From Terribacillus sp. DMT04 (GTDB lineage Bacteria; Bacillota; Bacilli; Bacillales; Amphibacillaceae), in the NCBI RefSeq assembly GCF_019056395.1, contig NZ_CP077639.1:2668001-2732000 (forward strand): DNA of 64,000 bases. Direction: 5' to 3'. Positions 12,101 to 17,596 of this stretch are shown piece by piece (position 1 is the stretch's first letter; the number at the start of each line of letters is the position of its first letter). The notes beneath the pieces were generated by a model, which was not told the DNA's origin, searched no databases, and saw only the letters and a list, made by a program, of their open reading frames with translations. The position numbers were made by a program, and so were the translations under genes.

Positions 12101-12296
12101 TCAGTTTCGCGTCTCTTTCTGCACGGTGTTCTTGACTGATTAAATTATCTTCTTGATCAGTCAGCTCGATTTCTGCTTGAAATGGGTCAGCATTTGTTCC
12201 TTCTGCAAAAACCTGCGCTGTCCCGAGCGAACCCGATAACACCGTTTGCATAAGCAGAATCATAATCAGCAACATTACAGGAATTTTCCTCTTCAC
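3198..12296 (-). CDS. Giant LPQTG adhesin: collagen-binding-like head plus 19 SpaA/Cna-B stalk domains
   Basis: Surface protein of 3,032 residues starting at GTG 12296 with AAAGGAG eight bases upstream. Order: signal peptide (1-31, cut near VFA-EG); a short beta-rich domain (about 32-165); an acidic Glu/Ala/Thr/Pro linker (about 168-290); about five tandem Cna-A/collagen-binding-like units (about 294-1130) each with a strand such as ITWTVDFNK, ITWEIEYN or INWRIDINKG; a GSGSGSG hinge; 19 SpaA prealbumin-like domains of about 94 residues (about 1139-2916); a Pro/Thr linker; LPQTG (2993-2997), a membrane helix and RKRK. Each stalk domain shows the Lys (KVD), Glu (ETKAP) and Asn (TNTL/ENEL) expected for self-formed isopeptide bonds. 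The head probably binds a host or matrix protein; the ligand is unknown. Co-transcribed with the sortase. No class C sortase is present, so a monomeric stalk is likelier than a pilus. Confidence 0.9.
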   Translation of the reverse strand: MKRKIPVMLLIMILLMQTVLSGSLGTAQVFAEGTNADPFQAEIELTDQEDNLISQEHRAERDAKLKLKVNWNKTQHTSDENTYQIILPEQLDFEAVESAILVNEENKEVGKYSLKDGLLTFEFTNGEQEPAKGAVEVLVSSTQAVQESEEEQVELTFAVESKVQLVPLYLTVPAETEQTPAEPATEKEQTEETPADDAATEQPADQQSTDEENAAAEKLADEEPASEESASEEKPAEEKEEVKEPATEETPEAGEEKTDEVTEAEAEKEETDEEKAEEQAPEDVERKTGEIEENIITSVVLKDEKGDIIDAKENPENQPALGEAVTIDMEWALQNGHPYGEGSTFTFKLPDYFKLYNDVKGELAFGNDSVGSYVMKMDGTVVMTFNDNISKLSNVKGTLHLWTEFKEEIVGSVEQEIVFTIKEEAIDIIPIRFTPKTEIAIDKAGKADRGYNAKEITWTVDFNKKLATIEDAVLQDPLQDNLQLQSGSINVYKLDVQLDGTVKQGELVDPSTYQVQEEPFGISFGQLKDAYRVEFTTDITDADGRNYSNTATLTGSNLEKDLSAKASVHVRRGEPLKKTNAHYDEKKQIITWEIEYNYNEKTIQQQDAVLTDLFDDSHMLLDNISVERITIGENGEEVSAAEVKNYHIDELTAKDGKRGFQLQFDEDIQNAYKITYQTKAEGRVLEDGRINNTVTTGEYEKGAGGDIKQQVLSKFSSNVNYQKKTNNWTIDFNKDSHEMKNVVITDTYPNKGLTMKEDTFKIINSDSNKEVSRDEYELTVTPDGFTVEFKNQINTPHKITYSTDFKYDSLTENKVFKNKVQLDWTDEWEKEQTKEATAEFYPDDYTKNNGFKNGSYNAVTKEITWNVGVNYDLKDLKNITVTDYIQGKQNLVEGSIKVYDTNLLGWWNGVNKGELLAEGKDYTVEKVTNAKDEPGFKVNILKDNSKPYWIEYKTSLAGELIVNRYNNTATLDSDGLESVNLDAHVSVINGGNYNEKNGSQNGNAINWRIDINKGQSHVTEAKVTDELRADQILLEDSFKLYTTNVDERGNLSKGEEVPKEDYKIEITHADDGSQTFVLSFLKDIDRAYMLEYQSYINAANGQQVSNKAVFSGKNITTETVESSKTIVVKRSGGSGSGSGEYGSLEVAKVDAATGDPLKGATFTLYDSAGEIAIRSVTTGEDGKAVFKNLLYENYLLKEDKAPEGYVVGIQDTQKVTVDGESKVTIENKEITRDAQITKRDAETGKPIAGAVFELEQQIDGEWKQRQNKLTTNEDGIISVKDLDAGNYRWVETAAPDLYELNADPVYFNIQENQTWVTEVTKDNTIKRGSVKLQKTDEAGDPLQGAVFTVKDAEGNAVKEGITSDENGLVEVKDLRPGTYTIVETKAPEFYQLDQTVHKFTIDPNKEAQVDLGMIENKLVTGSMKLTKVDADQKESLLEGAVFELQTADGDTLREGLTTNAAGVLVVDQLAPGNYQLVETTAPNNYQVDATPIQFTIEKSNEEKIQVEREISNKLTPGEVTLTKVDDKDGTVLAEAEFVLYQENGDLVKEGLKTDADGKLTVADLHPGNYYFQESKAPANYKLHDEKLPFTIERGQLAAVEVTATNTLTPGAVVLVKTDEDDDNLKLAGAEFKLLDANGEVVKEALVTNEAGQIVVEDLAPGTYTFVETKAPEHYQLDDTPIEVTVEKGQKAAAVVTAANALIPGSVVLEKVDSADHTIKLEGAVFQLVNSKGDVVEEKLTTGDDGRIVVENLKPGDYQFVEVTAPNDYELDKEAIEFTVDKSQQEALVIEQTNTLTPGSLELTKVNKHHTEETLAGAEYVLKDAAGTIVKDNLITDKDGKIVVKDLAPGTYQFEEVKAPEHFVLDGTPITVEVERSQEKTVSVTATNELKRGAVEMKKVGEDDTAKGLEGAEYELRTSAGVTVASGKTDETGILRFSNLLPGEYVIVETKAPFGYDVDRTPIPVTVERSQKETVTKQQVDKLSTGSILLKKVDSEENTIGLTGAEFTLQDENGKVLQTGLTTNEAGELAIANLKPGDYQLVETKAPADYVLNDTPIIFTIDKGQQVIPTVEVENTLTPGAVSLIKVDKDNEGVPLQGAEYKLVDEAGATVQEKLVTDSDGRIIVSNLAPGKYQFIETKAPENYVLDETPIGVEVTRSQNEAAVVRAENELIPGSVVLEKKDSLDDSITLAGATFKLVDSKGNTVEEKLTTDANGRIVVEDLKPGAYQFVETKAPADYVLNEKPIDFEISKNQQEQLVVSAANKLIPGSVELTKINAHDSEEKLAGAVFELQNQDGKVIQADMKTDEAGSLTVNDLAPGSYQFVETAAPADFITDQTPIPFVIERSQQEKLTLIAENDLEKGSLEIVKHDSVDEKLGLEGASFDLLTAEGEKVASGTTDKEGKLVFKDLVPGSYLIKETKAPFGYDLDPTAKPVTIERSQQETAVVQLQNELSTGAVQLKKVDSADNNIMLSNAVFRLLDSNGDTLQEGLTTNSDGLLTITDLKPGNYQLIETSAPENYVLDDTPIAITIEKGQQTALTVTAENTLQPGIVSLIKVDNDNPEIHLENAAFKLLDEKGNTVKEQLHTDGEGRILVEDLAPGTYTFVETKAPAGYELDDTAINVTVEKGQKEAAVVTAVNELTTGSVALEKVDADNNEVKLEGAVFKLVNAEGDVVNEKLVTDENGQITVDRLKPGNYQFIETKAPAGYDLDATPINVKVDKGQQETAVVTAENNLTPGNVKLEKVDADNNTEKLAGAVFQLVNAKGDAVKEQLVTDENGEIAVEDLKPGTYQFIETKAPAGYELDNTPIDVTVEKGQTEPVVVTAVNEQTPGTVILEKVDAEANTKRLADAVFSLFDEKGNTIKEDLVTDTEGRITVEGLQPGDYQFVETKAPAGYQLDNTPIVFTIEIAQQTPAIVTATNTIEPNPEQPEQPTDGDTPSDPEQPTDGETPTNTGTVTESPKSGSSVKPATSITPSSGTNARPAANNQQGLPASLPQTGEQLLTMLWMAGILSVGIGGTFIWNAFRTQTVRKRK
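3540..8890 (-). repeat. Array of 19 tandem SpaA-domain coding repeats (about 282 bp each)
   Basis: In-frame repeats inside the adhesin gene, each coding for about 94 residues from (T/I)PG.V.L.KVD to .NTL. A higher order is visible: units 5-9 (about 7766-6350), 10-14 (about 6349-4948) and 15-19 (about 4947-3540) line up with a period near 1.41 kb. Units 9 and 14 share APFGYD and VASG features that others lack, units 10 and 15 share STG...LTTN, and units 7 and 12 share IPGSVVLEK. Boundaries are approximate. Confidence 0.9.
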
Positions 12297-12343
12297 TGCA
12301 TCGTTCTCCTTTGCGCTTTTCTAGTCTTTGAAATACTGAACTC

Positions 12344-12372
12344 CAAAGCTTTTCTCACATTAGCAAAGCTTT
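12344..12372. promoter_or_regulatory. Direct repeat of CAAAGCTTT, possible operator
   Basis: Two copies of CAAAGCTTT at 12344-12352 and 12364-12372, 20 bp apart (two helical turns), each with a self-complementary AAAGCTTT core. They lie in the adhesin leader, between the adhesin and the divergent two-component system. A role as a binding site for the adjacent response regulator is inference. Confidence 0.35.
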
Positions 12373-12479
12373 CTGAACAAAAACTGTACATTTTATCCAG
12401 AAATACACGGAAATAGACCTGCAAAGATTGTCGAATGGCAATAAATCTTCCAAAATTAGGACGCTTATCTAGTAAAAAT

Positions 12480-12488
12480 TGTTATAAT
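12480..12488 (+). promoter_or_regulatory. Extended -10 promoter of the two-component operon
   Basis: TGTTATAAT fits the extended -10 pattern TGnTATAAT. No good -35 box is seen at the usual distance, as is common for such promoters. It lies 35 nt before the response-regulator start. Confidence 0.6.
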
Positions 12489-12522
12489 ACAGCTAGGAAA
12501 ACGACATGCGGGAGGCTTGATG

Positions 12523-13638
12523 ATGAGGGTTATGTTAGTTGATGATGAGCCGTTGGCACTGCAATTTTTAGAATCACAGTTACATAGCATTGGAGACTTT
12601 ACAATTGTTGGTGCTTATGACTCTACACGGGGACTAACGGAAAAAATCATAGAACAGCAGCCAGAGCTGCTTTTTTTAGATATACAGATTGGCGCGGTAA
12701 ATGGTGTCGAGCTGGCATCAACGATACAAGAAGTGAAACCGGAGCTCCCCATTGTCTTCGTGACAGGATTTCATGAATTCGCAGTCCAGGCATTCGAGGT
12801 AAATGCGCTGGACTATATTGTGAAGCCGATACAGAAAGATAGATTAATTAAAACGATTCAACGTTTGCGGCGAGATAATATCACCGAGAGTGCATCTGAG
12901 GCACCCGTTGAAATTATGTGTATGCCCACTTTACAGTTTATTCAGAACGATACAGCAATACCTGTTCAATGGCGGACGTCTAAGGCAAAAGAAGTGTTTT
13001 GTTATTTGCTTCACCATGCAGGAAAGCCAGTTCGCAAGGATATCCTTATTGAAGAATTTTGGGGAGAAGCAGAATTATCCAAATCAACTACCCAGCTGTA
13101 TTCTACTATCTATGTAATACGGAAAACGTTAGCTAAATCGCTGCCATCCTTGTCCTTAACCAGCAAGGATCAGTGCTATCAGCTTCATGTAGGAGATACC
13201 AAAATTGATGTGAAGGAATGGGAGGAGCAATTACATCAATTGCCCCCTTTACAGCAAGATGCACTGCCTAGCTATCAAGCATTTCTGCGAGCATATAAAG
13301 GAGATTATTTTGCTACCGAAGGCTATGAATGGGCGGAGACGAAACGAAGACATTTGCGAGAGTCTTGGTATAATACTGCTGCTCAAGCAGGAAAATGTCT
13401 GGAGGATTTGCAAATGGTTGAAGACGCACTTTCTCTATACTTCATCATGCAAGCACATTTTCCGTACATTGCACATAGTTACCATCGTATGCTGCATTTG
13501 TATGATGCATTAGGAGAATCCGGGGAAGTAATGAACCAATATGAACGCTTAGAAGTTATGCTGGCAGATGAATACGGCGTCCAGCCAGATCCAGAAATAA
13601 CAGCGTGGTACAAATCTTGGAGAATGCAGCATATGTAG
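12523..13638 (+). CDS. Response regulator with winged-helix and BTAD (SARP-like) output
   Basis: Cytoplasmic transcription regulator of 371 residues. The receiver domain (1-118) carries the acidic pair in LVDDEP, phosphoacceptor Asp53 in LFLDIQ, a Thr/Gly segment in VTGF and the conserved Lys in YIVKPIQ. It is followed by an OmpR-type winged-helix region (about 125-225, with ILIEEFWGEAEL and STTQLYSTIYVIRKTL) and a helical bacterial transcriptional activator domain (about 235-370, with FLRAYKGDYF and EYGVQPDPEI), an arrangement more familiar from SARP activators. Starts TTG 12517, ATG 12520 and ATG 12523 are all in frame; GGGAGG favours 12523. The kinase gene follows after 20 bp, so the two form an operon. 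Likely targets are its neighbours, including the divergent adhesin. Confidence 0.85.
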   Translation: MRVMLVDDEPLALQFLESQLHSIGDFTIVGAYDSTRGLTEKIIEQQPELLFLDIQIGAVNGVELASTIQEVKPELPIVFVTGFHEFAVQAFEVNALDYIVKPIQKDRLIKTIQRLRRDNITESASEAPVEIMCMPTLQFIQNDTAIPVQWRTSKAKEVFCYLLHHAGKPVRKDILIEEFWGEAELSKSTTQLYSTIYVIRKTLAKSLPSLSLTSKDQCYQLHVGDTKIDVKEWEEQLHQLPPLQQDALPSYQAFLRAYKGDYFATEGYEWAETKRRHLRESWYNTAAQAGKCLEDLQMVEDALSLYFIMQAHFPYIAHSYHRMLHLYDALGESGEVMNQYERLEVMLADEYGVQPDPEITAWYKSWRMQHM

Positions 13639-13658
13639 CAGCATACAGGAGGAACATT

Positions 13659-16600
13659 ATGAGAGGTAGAACAAAGCTGCTCCTTATTTTAGCTTTTGCT
13701 GTACTACTGACTTTAGGCAGATTCGTCTGGTATCACTTTCAGACACCGGCTATACAGCCGACAGCAGTAGATGGTCAGTTAGATGTACGAGAAATTGATT
13801 TGGCCAATAGCCACTCGATTGAATTGAATGGCGATTGGATGTTTACTGATGCAGAAACGCCGGATGCATATGGCCCGCTGCCAGCATACATGACGCATGA
13901 TGCAATCGGTGCATACGAATTAGACATACATACTGGAGACAGCGCAGCGCAATACGCACTCTCCATGCGCGCACTCTATGCGGATGTGACCGTGTTTGCT
14001 AATGACAAGCTCGTCTACCAAACACCAGATTTCCATCAAGGACCAGCGACTCCTATTGCTATTTCGAATTTAAAAGCAGCTAGAGACGGCTATATAAGAC
14101 TGCATGTGCGATTCCATGCATTCCATGGAAATGACCATGCGAGAGCATTGATTGAGACAAGATTTGGTTCCAGCAAACAGATCCAGCAGGAAACGTTTTT
14201 AGCTGCAGGTGTCCAATTTTTTGTTGGAGCCATTCTGTTTATCCATGCGGTTTATGCGTTTGTCCTTTATTTGATGCGACCAAAGAAGATAGGGACGTTC
14301 TATTTCTCCATTGCTGTTCTATTGACCGGGATAGCTGTTGTTACATCTGATTACAATGCGTTCGGATATATAATTAATTTGTCTCACAACTGGCATGTGC
14401 GAATTGTCTATTTTAGTTATATTGGGTTGAGTTTCTTCTTCCTGCTATTTGCCGTAGTCACGTTCACGAACGCAGCAAACAAGTGGTTCTTTCGCGTGCT
14501 TTCTTTGTTGTATGCAGCTTACCTAGTTTATATCCTTTTAGCGCCAATTGATTATGTGCGTTATGTACTCGGTATAGGCATTTCTTTAATGATTGCTTTT
14601 TCCATCGTATGCTGGATTTTATTCCGAACCGTAATTACAACCGGGGAAAGAGCACTGCCGCTGTTTCTGGCAGGTGCGGCAGCTGTCTCACACGTTGTTT
14701 GGACTGTTTTAGTCGGAAATCTTCCCTTCATTGATGATGCTTTGCAAGCAGCAATTAAAAGCGGCTTTTATCCATTCGATATAACCGTCGCTTTCATATG
14801 TTTCTGCAGCTTTTGGTTTATCCGTTTCTTCCAGACAGAAACAGAAAACAAACGGTATATCGAACAGCTGGAAACGGAACAAAAGCGGAAAGATCAGTTC
14901 CTGGCGAACACGTCACATGAGTTGCGTACTCCGCTACATGGGATGATGAACATGGCCCAAAGTGTAATCGAGCAGGAAAGTAAGCTGAACAATCAAAGCA
15001 AATATAAGCTGCAGCTCATTCAAACGATCAGCCGGAAGATGTCTTATCTTCTGAATGACTTGATCGATGTGACACAGATGAAGCAAAATCGGCTGCGTCT
15101 GGAACCTGCAGCCATGCAAATAGAGCCTCTTCTTATTGGAACTGTAGACATGCTTCGTTTCATGGCTGAGGAAAAACACGTGGACATTCATGTAGACATG
15201 CCAGAATCCCTTCCTTGTGTGTATGCTGACGAACACCGCGTCACACAAATTGTGACGAACATGCTTCATAATGCCTTAAAATTCACACCAGAAGGCAGCA
15301 TTCGCTTAGTTGTCTCGGCGGATGAGACACAGCTTTATGTAAAAGTGATTGATACAGGAATAGGTATAGATGCGCATACACAAGAACGCATTTTTCTTCC
15401 TTATGAAAAGGGAGATAATACAATCTCGGAAAGTGAAGGAATCGGCCTTGGTCTCGGTATTAGTAAACAGCTGGCAGAAATGCATGGCGGGACATTGACT
15501 GTCGAGTCCGAAATAAATAAGGGTTCTGTCTTTACATTATCTTTACCTCTGGCTGTTGATCAGTATGTTCGTTCGACTTCCAAGACTCCAGCTTATACAG
15601 AAGTGGCTTCTACCCTTGCAGAAAGAATAGAAACGGATCTAGCAACAACCTCTGGCCGACGTATCTTAGCAATAGATGATGATGCGGTTAACTTGGTCGT
15701 CTTAAGACAAGCATTAGAACCAGATGGCTATCATATTCACACAGTTTCCACACCAACTGCATTTTTGGAGTGCTTAACAAAAGAACAGTATGATCTGCTC
15801 GTTATTGATGTCATGATGCCCGAGATGTCTGGTTTCCGATTGACAGAAATCGTCCGGCAAACGTACAGTCTGACGGAATTGCCCGTTTTACTGCTAACAG
15901 CTCGCTCTCAAGCGACAGATGCGTATGCAGGTTTTCGGGCAGGTGCAAATGAGTACGTCTCCAAACCAATCGACATGCTGGAGCTAAAAACACGAATTAA
16001 CTCCATGTTGGAGCTTAAAAGCTCCATCGAAGACCGCTTGCGCATGGAAGCAGCCTGGCTTCAAGCCCAAATTCATCCGCATTTCCTGTTCAATACGTTG
16101 AATACGATTGCTTCCTTAAGTGCGATAGATACAGATCGGATGATGCGCTTGCTCCAAGAATTCGGTAATTATTTGCAGTCCAGCTTTAATGGAAAGAATA
16201 TATCCAGCTGCATTCCGCTTGAAGAGGAACTCGATTTGGTCCGCTCCTATTTATATATCCAGCAAGAACGTTTTGGCAGACGGCTTCAAGTGAAATGGCA
16301 TATCGATCGGCATGTGCAATTGCGCATTCCCCCGCTCACGCTGCAGCCTTTGGTCGAGAATGCCGTACTTCATGGACTGCAAGCAAAAGAGGATGGCGGC
16401 ACCATTATTATCGAGGTATATAAAGAAGATGCCACAGCGGTTATCTTCATTAAAGACAACGGCGTTGGAATACCTTCCGCTAAGCTGCAAGATTTATCTG
16501 TTTTCTGTGAACATAAAGACAGTATTGGCTTGCTTAATACACATACACGTCTGCAAAAAATAAATGGATCCGGATTGCTTGTTTGCAGTGAAGAAGGTGT

Positions 16601-16664
16601 TGGAACGACCATTCAAATTCGCCTTCCGTTACCTAACAAAAATGCAGAAGACCAGCAGCCCTAA
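13659..16664 (+). CDS. Hybrid sensor histidine kinase, 7TM with two kinase cores
   Basis: Membrane sensor of 1,001 residues; ATG at 13659 after AGGAGG. Order: membrane helix (7-27); extracellular beta-sandwich of 7TMR-DISM type (about 30-185); seven membrane helices (about 187-388); HisKA with the phosphorylated His near residue 420 in ANTSHELRTPLHG; first ATPase domain with HNALKFTPEG and GLGLGISKQLAEMHGG; receiver domain (about 667-785) with IDDDAVNL and an Asp near 717 in LLVIDVMMPEM; then a LytS/YehU-type kinase core with IHPHFLFNTLNTI (about 804-816) and a second ATPase domain with PLVENAVLHG and DNGVGIP. Two phosphodonor histidines from different families in one chain are notable. It probably phosphorylates the upstream regulator. 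The stimulus is unknown; DISM domains often sense small ligands such as carbohydrates. Confidence 0.88.
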   Translation: MRGRTKLLLILAFAVLLTLGRFVWYHFQTPAIQPTAVDGQLDVREIDLANSHSIELNGDWMFTDAETPDAYGPLPAYMTHDAIGAYELDIHTGDSAAQYALSMRALYADVTVFANDKLVYQTPDFHQGPATPIAISNLKAARDGYIRLHVRFHAFHGNDHARALIETRFGSSKQIQQETFLAAGVQFFVGAILFIHAVYAFVLYLMRPKKIGTFYFSIAVLLTGIAVVTSDYNAFGYIINLSHNWHVRIVYFSYIGLSFFFLLFAVVTFTNAANKWFFRVLSLLYAAYLVYILLAPIDYVRYVLGIGISLMIAFSIVCWILFRTVITTGERALPLFLAGAAAVSHVVWTVLVGNLPFIDDALQAAIKSGFYPFDITVAFICFCSFWFIRFFQTETENKRYIEQLETEQKRKDQFLANTSHELRTPLHGMMNMAQSVIEQESKLNNQSKYKLQLIQTISRKMSYLLNDLIDVTQMKQNRLRLEPAAMQIEPLLIGTVDMLRFMAEEKHVDIHVDMPESLPCVYADEHRVTQIVTNMLHNALKFTPEGSIRLVVSADETQLYVKVIDTGIGIDAHTQERIFLPYEKGDNTISESEGIGLGLGISKQLAEMHGGTLTVESEINKGSVFTLSLPLAVDQYVRSTSKTPAYTEVASTLAERIETDLATTSGRRILAIDDDAVNLVVLRQALEPDGYHIHTVSTPTAFLECLTKEQYDLLVIDVMMPEMSGFRLTEIVRQTYSLTELPVLLLTARSQATDAYAGFRAGANEYVSKPIDMLELKTRINSMLELKSSIEDRLRMEAAWLQAQIHPHFLFNTLNTIASLSAIDTDRMMRLLQEFGNYLQSSFNGKNISSCIPLEEELDLVRSYLYIQQERFGRRLQVKWHIDRHVQLRIPPLTLQPLVENAVLHGLQAKEDGGTIIIEVYKEDATAVIFIKDNGVGIPSAKLQDLSVFCEHKDSIGLLNTHTRLQKINGSGLLVCSEEGVGTTIQIRLPLPNKNAEDQQP

Positions 16665-16686
16665 TTGCAGGGAAGCTGGTCTTCTC
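16646..16686 (+). terminator. Terminator of the two-component operon
   Basis: Stem AGAAGACCAGC / GCTGGTCTTCT with a loop that contains the kinase stop codon. The downstream T-rich stretch is modest. Confidence 0.65.
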
Positions 16687-16687
16687 T

Positions 16688-16822
16688 TCATTTCAATTTC
16701 TCCGGCAAACTGTGAATGGAAGCAATCAGCGTATTTAATTTGTTCTCAATCCGGTGCATCAGATAAAAGGTGACTGCCGCCGGAAAGCCAAATTCTTTTA
16801 TGATTGCAAGCCATGGTTCCAT
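16688..16822 (-). CDS. YvrJ-family small membrane-associated protein
   Basis: Short protein of 44 residues beginning MEPWLAIIKEFGFPAAVTFY. The FGFPxAVTFYLxxRIExKL pattern marks the YvrJ family. One hydrophobic helix (about 4-22) is followed by an amphipathic, charged helix, somewhat like phage holin-type or small anchoring proteins; the function is not known. The ATG at 16822 has AGGAGGCGG upstream. It lies downstream of the DUF1659 and DUF2922 genes, as is common in Bacilli, but a terminator sits between it and DUF2922, so it may depend on read-through or its own promoter. Confidence 0.85.
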   Translation of the reverse strand: MEPWLAIIKEFGFPAAVTFYLMHRIENKLNTLIASIHSLPEKLK

Positions 16823-16844
16823 TAGAACCGCCTCCTCTCCTTAT

Positions 16845-16880
16845 AAGAAAAAGGGCGCAGCTTCCAAAAGCTGCACCCCT
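16845..16880 (-). terminator. Terminator between DUF2922 and yvrJ-like gene
   Basis: Minus-strand stem GGGTGCAGCTT / AAGCTGCGCCC with a short loop, followed by TTTTTCTT. Confidence 0.8.
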
Positions 16881-16885
16881 TGGTA

Positions 16886-17095
16886 TCAGAATATTTCTTG
16901 GACAGTACGATCAACAATGCGGGCGCCCTTTTTCGAAACCAATAGTCCACCGCTTGATGTGATAACATTTTGGGCTAAAATTGTATCCATTGCTTCATTG
17001 ATAAGTGCTTCATCGGCTGGTTCTACCGGCTGTTCTAAGCTGATTGTTACCGTTCTGCCCATCTCATTTAAAAACTGCAAGTCCAGTTTCTTCAT
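16886..17095 (-). CDS. DUF2922 family protein
   Basis: Small protein of 69 residues beginning MKKLDLQFLNEMGRTVTISL, the usual DUF2922 opening, and ending in GARIVDRTVQEIF. It is predicted to be a compact alpha/beta cytoplasmic protein of unknown function. The ATG at 17095 is preferred over an in-frame ATG six codons upstream because GGAGGCGG falls between the two at the proper distance. It follows the DUF1659 gene by 26 bp and the pair is almost certainly one operon. Confidence 0.85.
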   Translation of the reverse strand: MKKLDLQFLNEMGRTVTISLEQPVEPADEALINEAMDTILAQNVITSSGGLLVSKKGARIVDRTVQEIF

Positions 17096-17121
17096 GCTTT
17101 CCGCCTCCTTCATTTGTCGAA

Positions 17122-17349
17122 TTACGCGTTACGCAAAGTGGATTGATCGTTTTTCTCTACTGTATACAATTCACGCTGCTGAAGGGGTACTAAAGCACTA
17201 GTGAATGCGTACAGCTCTTCCGGTGTTGCATCCAGACGAACGTTGTTAAAAGATTTTGTTTTGTATTTGTCTTTGCCTGTTTCCGCGTCTACTCCATCGT
17301 TTAGTACGATGCTGAGTCGCGTTTTCATATGGGATGATGTAACTGCCAT
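17122..17349 (-). CDS. DUF1659 family protein
   Basis: Small protein of 75 residues. It has the DUF1659 pattern: LSIVLNDGVDAETGKDKYKT, then a KSFNNVR segment and an amphipathic helix rich in Leu/Ala. Function unknown; the protein is predicted to be soluble. ATG at 17349 with GGAGGCGAG upstream. First gene of the DUF1659-DUF2922-(YvrJ) group, which recurs in Bacillaceae. Confidence 0.85.
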   Translation of the reverse strand: MAVTSSHMKTRLSIVLNDGVDAETGKDKYKTKSFNNVRLDATPEELYAFTSALVPLQQRELYTVEKNDQSTLRNA

Positions 17350-17478
17350 GTCTCTCGCCTCCTTTCACCCCTATAATCGGCGCTCTCGATAAAAAAGTGT
17401 GGAAAAAGTTTAGAAAAATGACAGCAATCACTGCAGAACCCGCATGAGAGCAGACTCTGCTTGTAATCTAATAGTAAT

Positions 17479-17507
17479 TTTACGTCGATCGGCTTTCATA
17501 GTACAAT
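17479..17507 (+). promoter_or_regulatory. Sigma-A-type promoter of the LCP gene
   Basis: TTTACG, 17-bp spacer, TACAAT. It lies about 90 nt upstream of the LCP start codon. Confidence 0.55.
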
Positions 17508-17596
17508 AAAGGATAGTATGTATGACTTTAGGCACCATTTTCCCATAACAGACAACGAATAAATATACAGATACATTCATATAAAGGAGCTTAATT

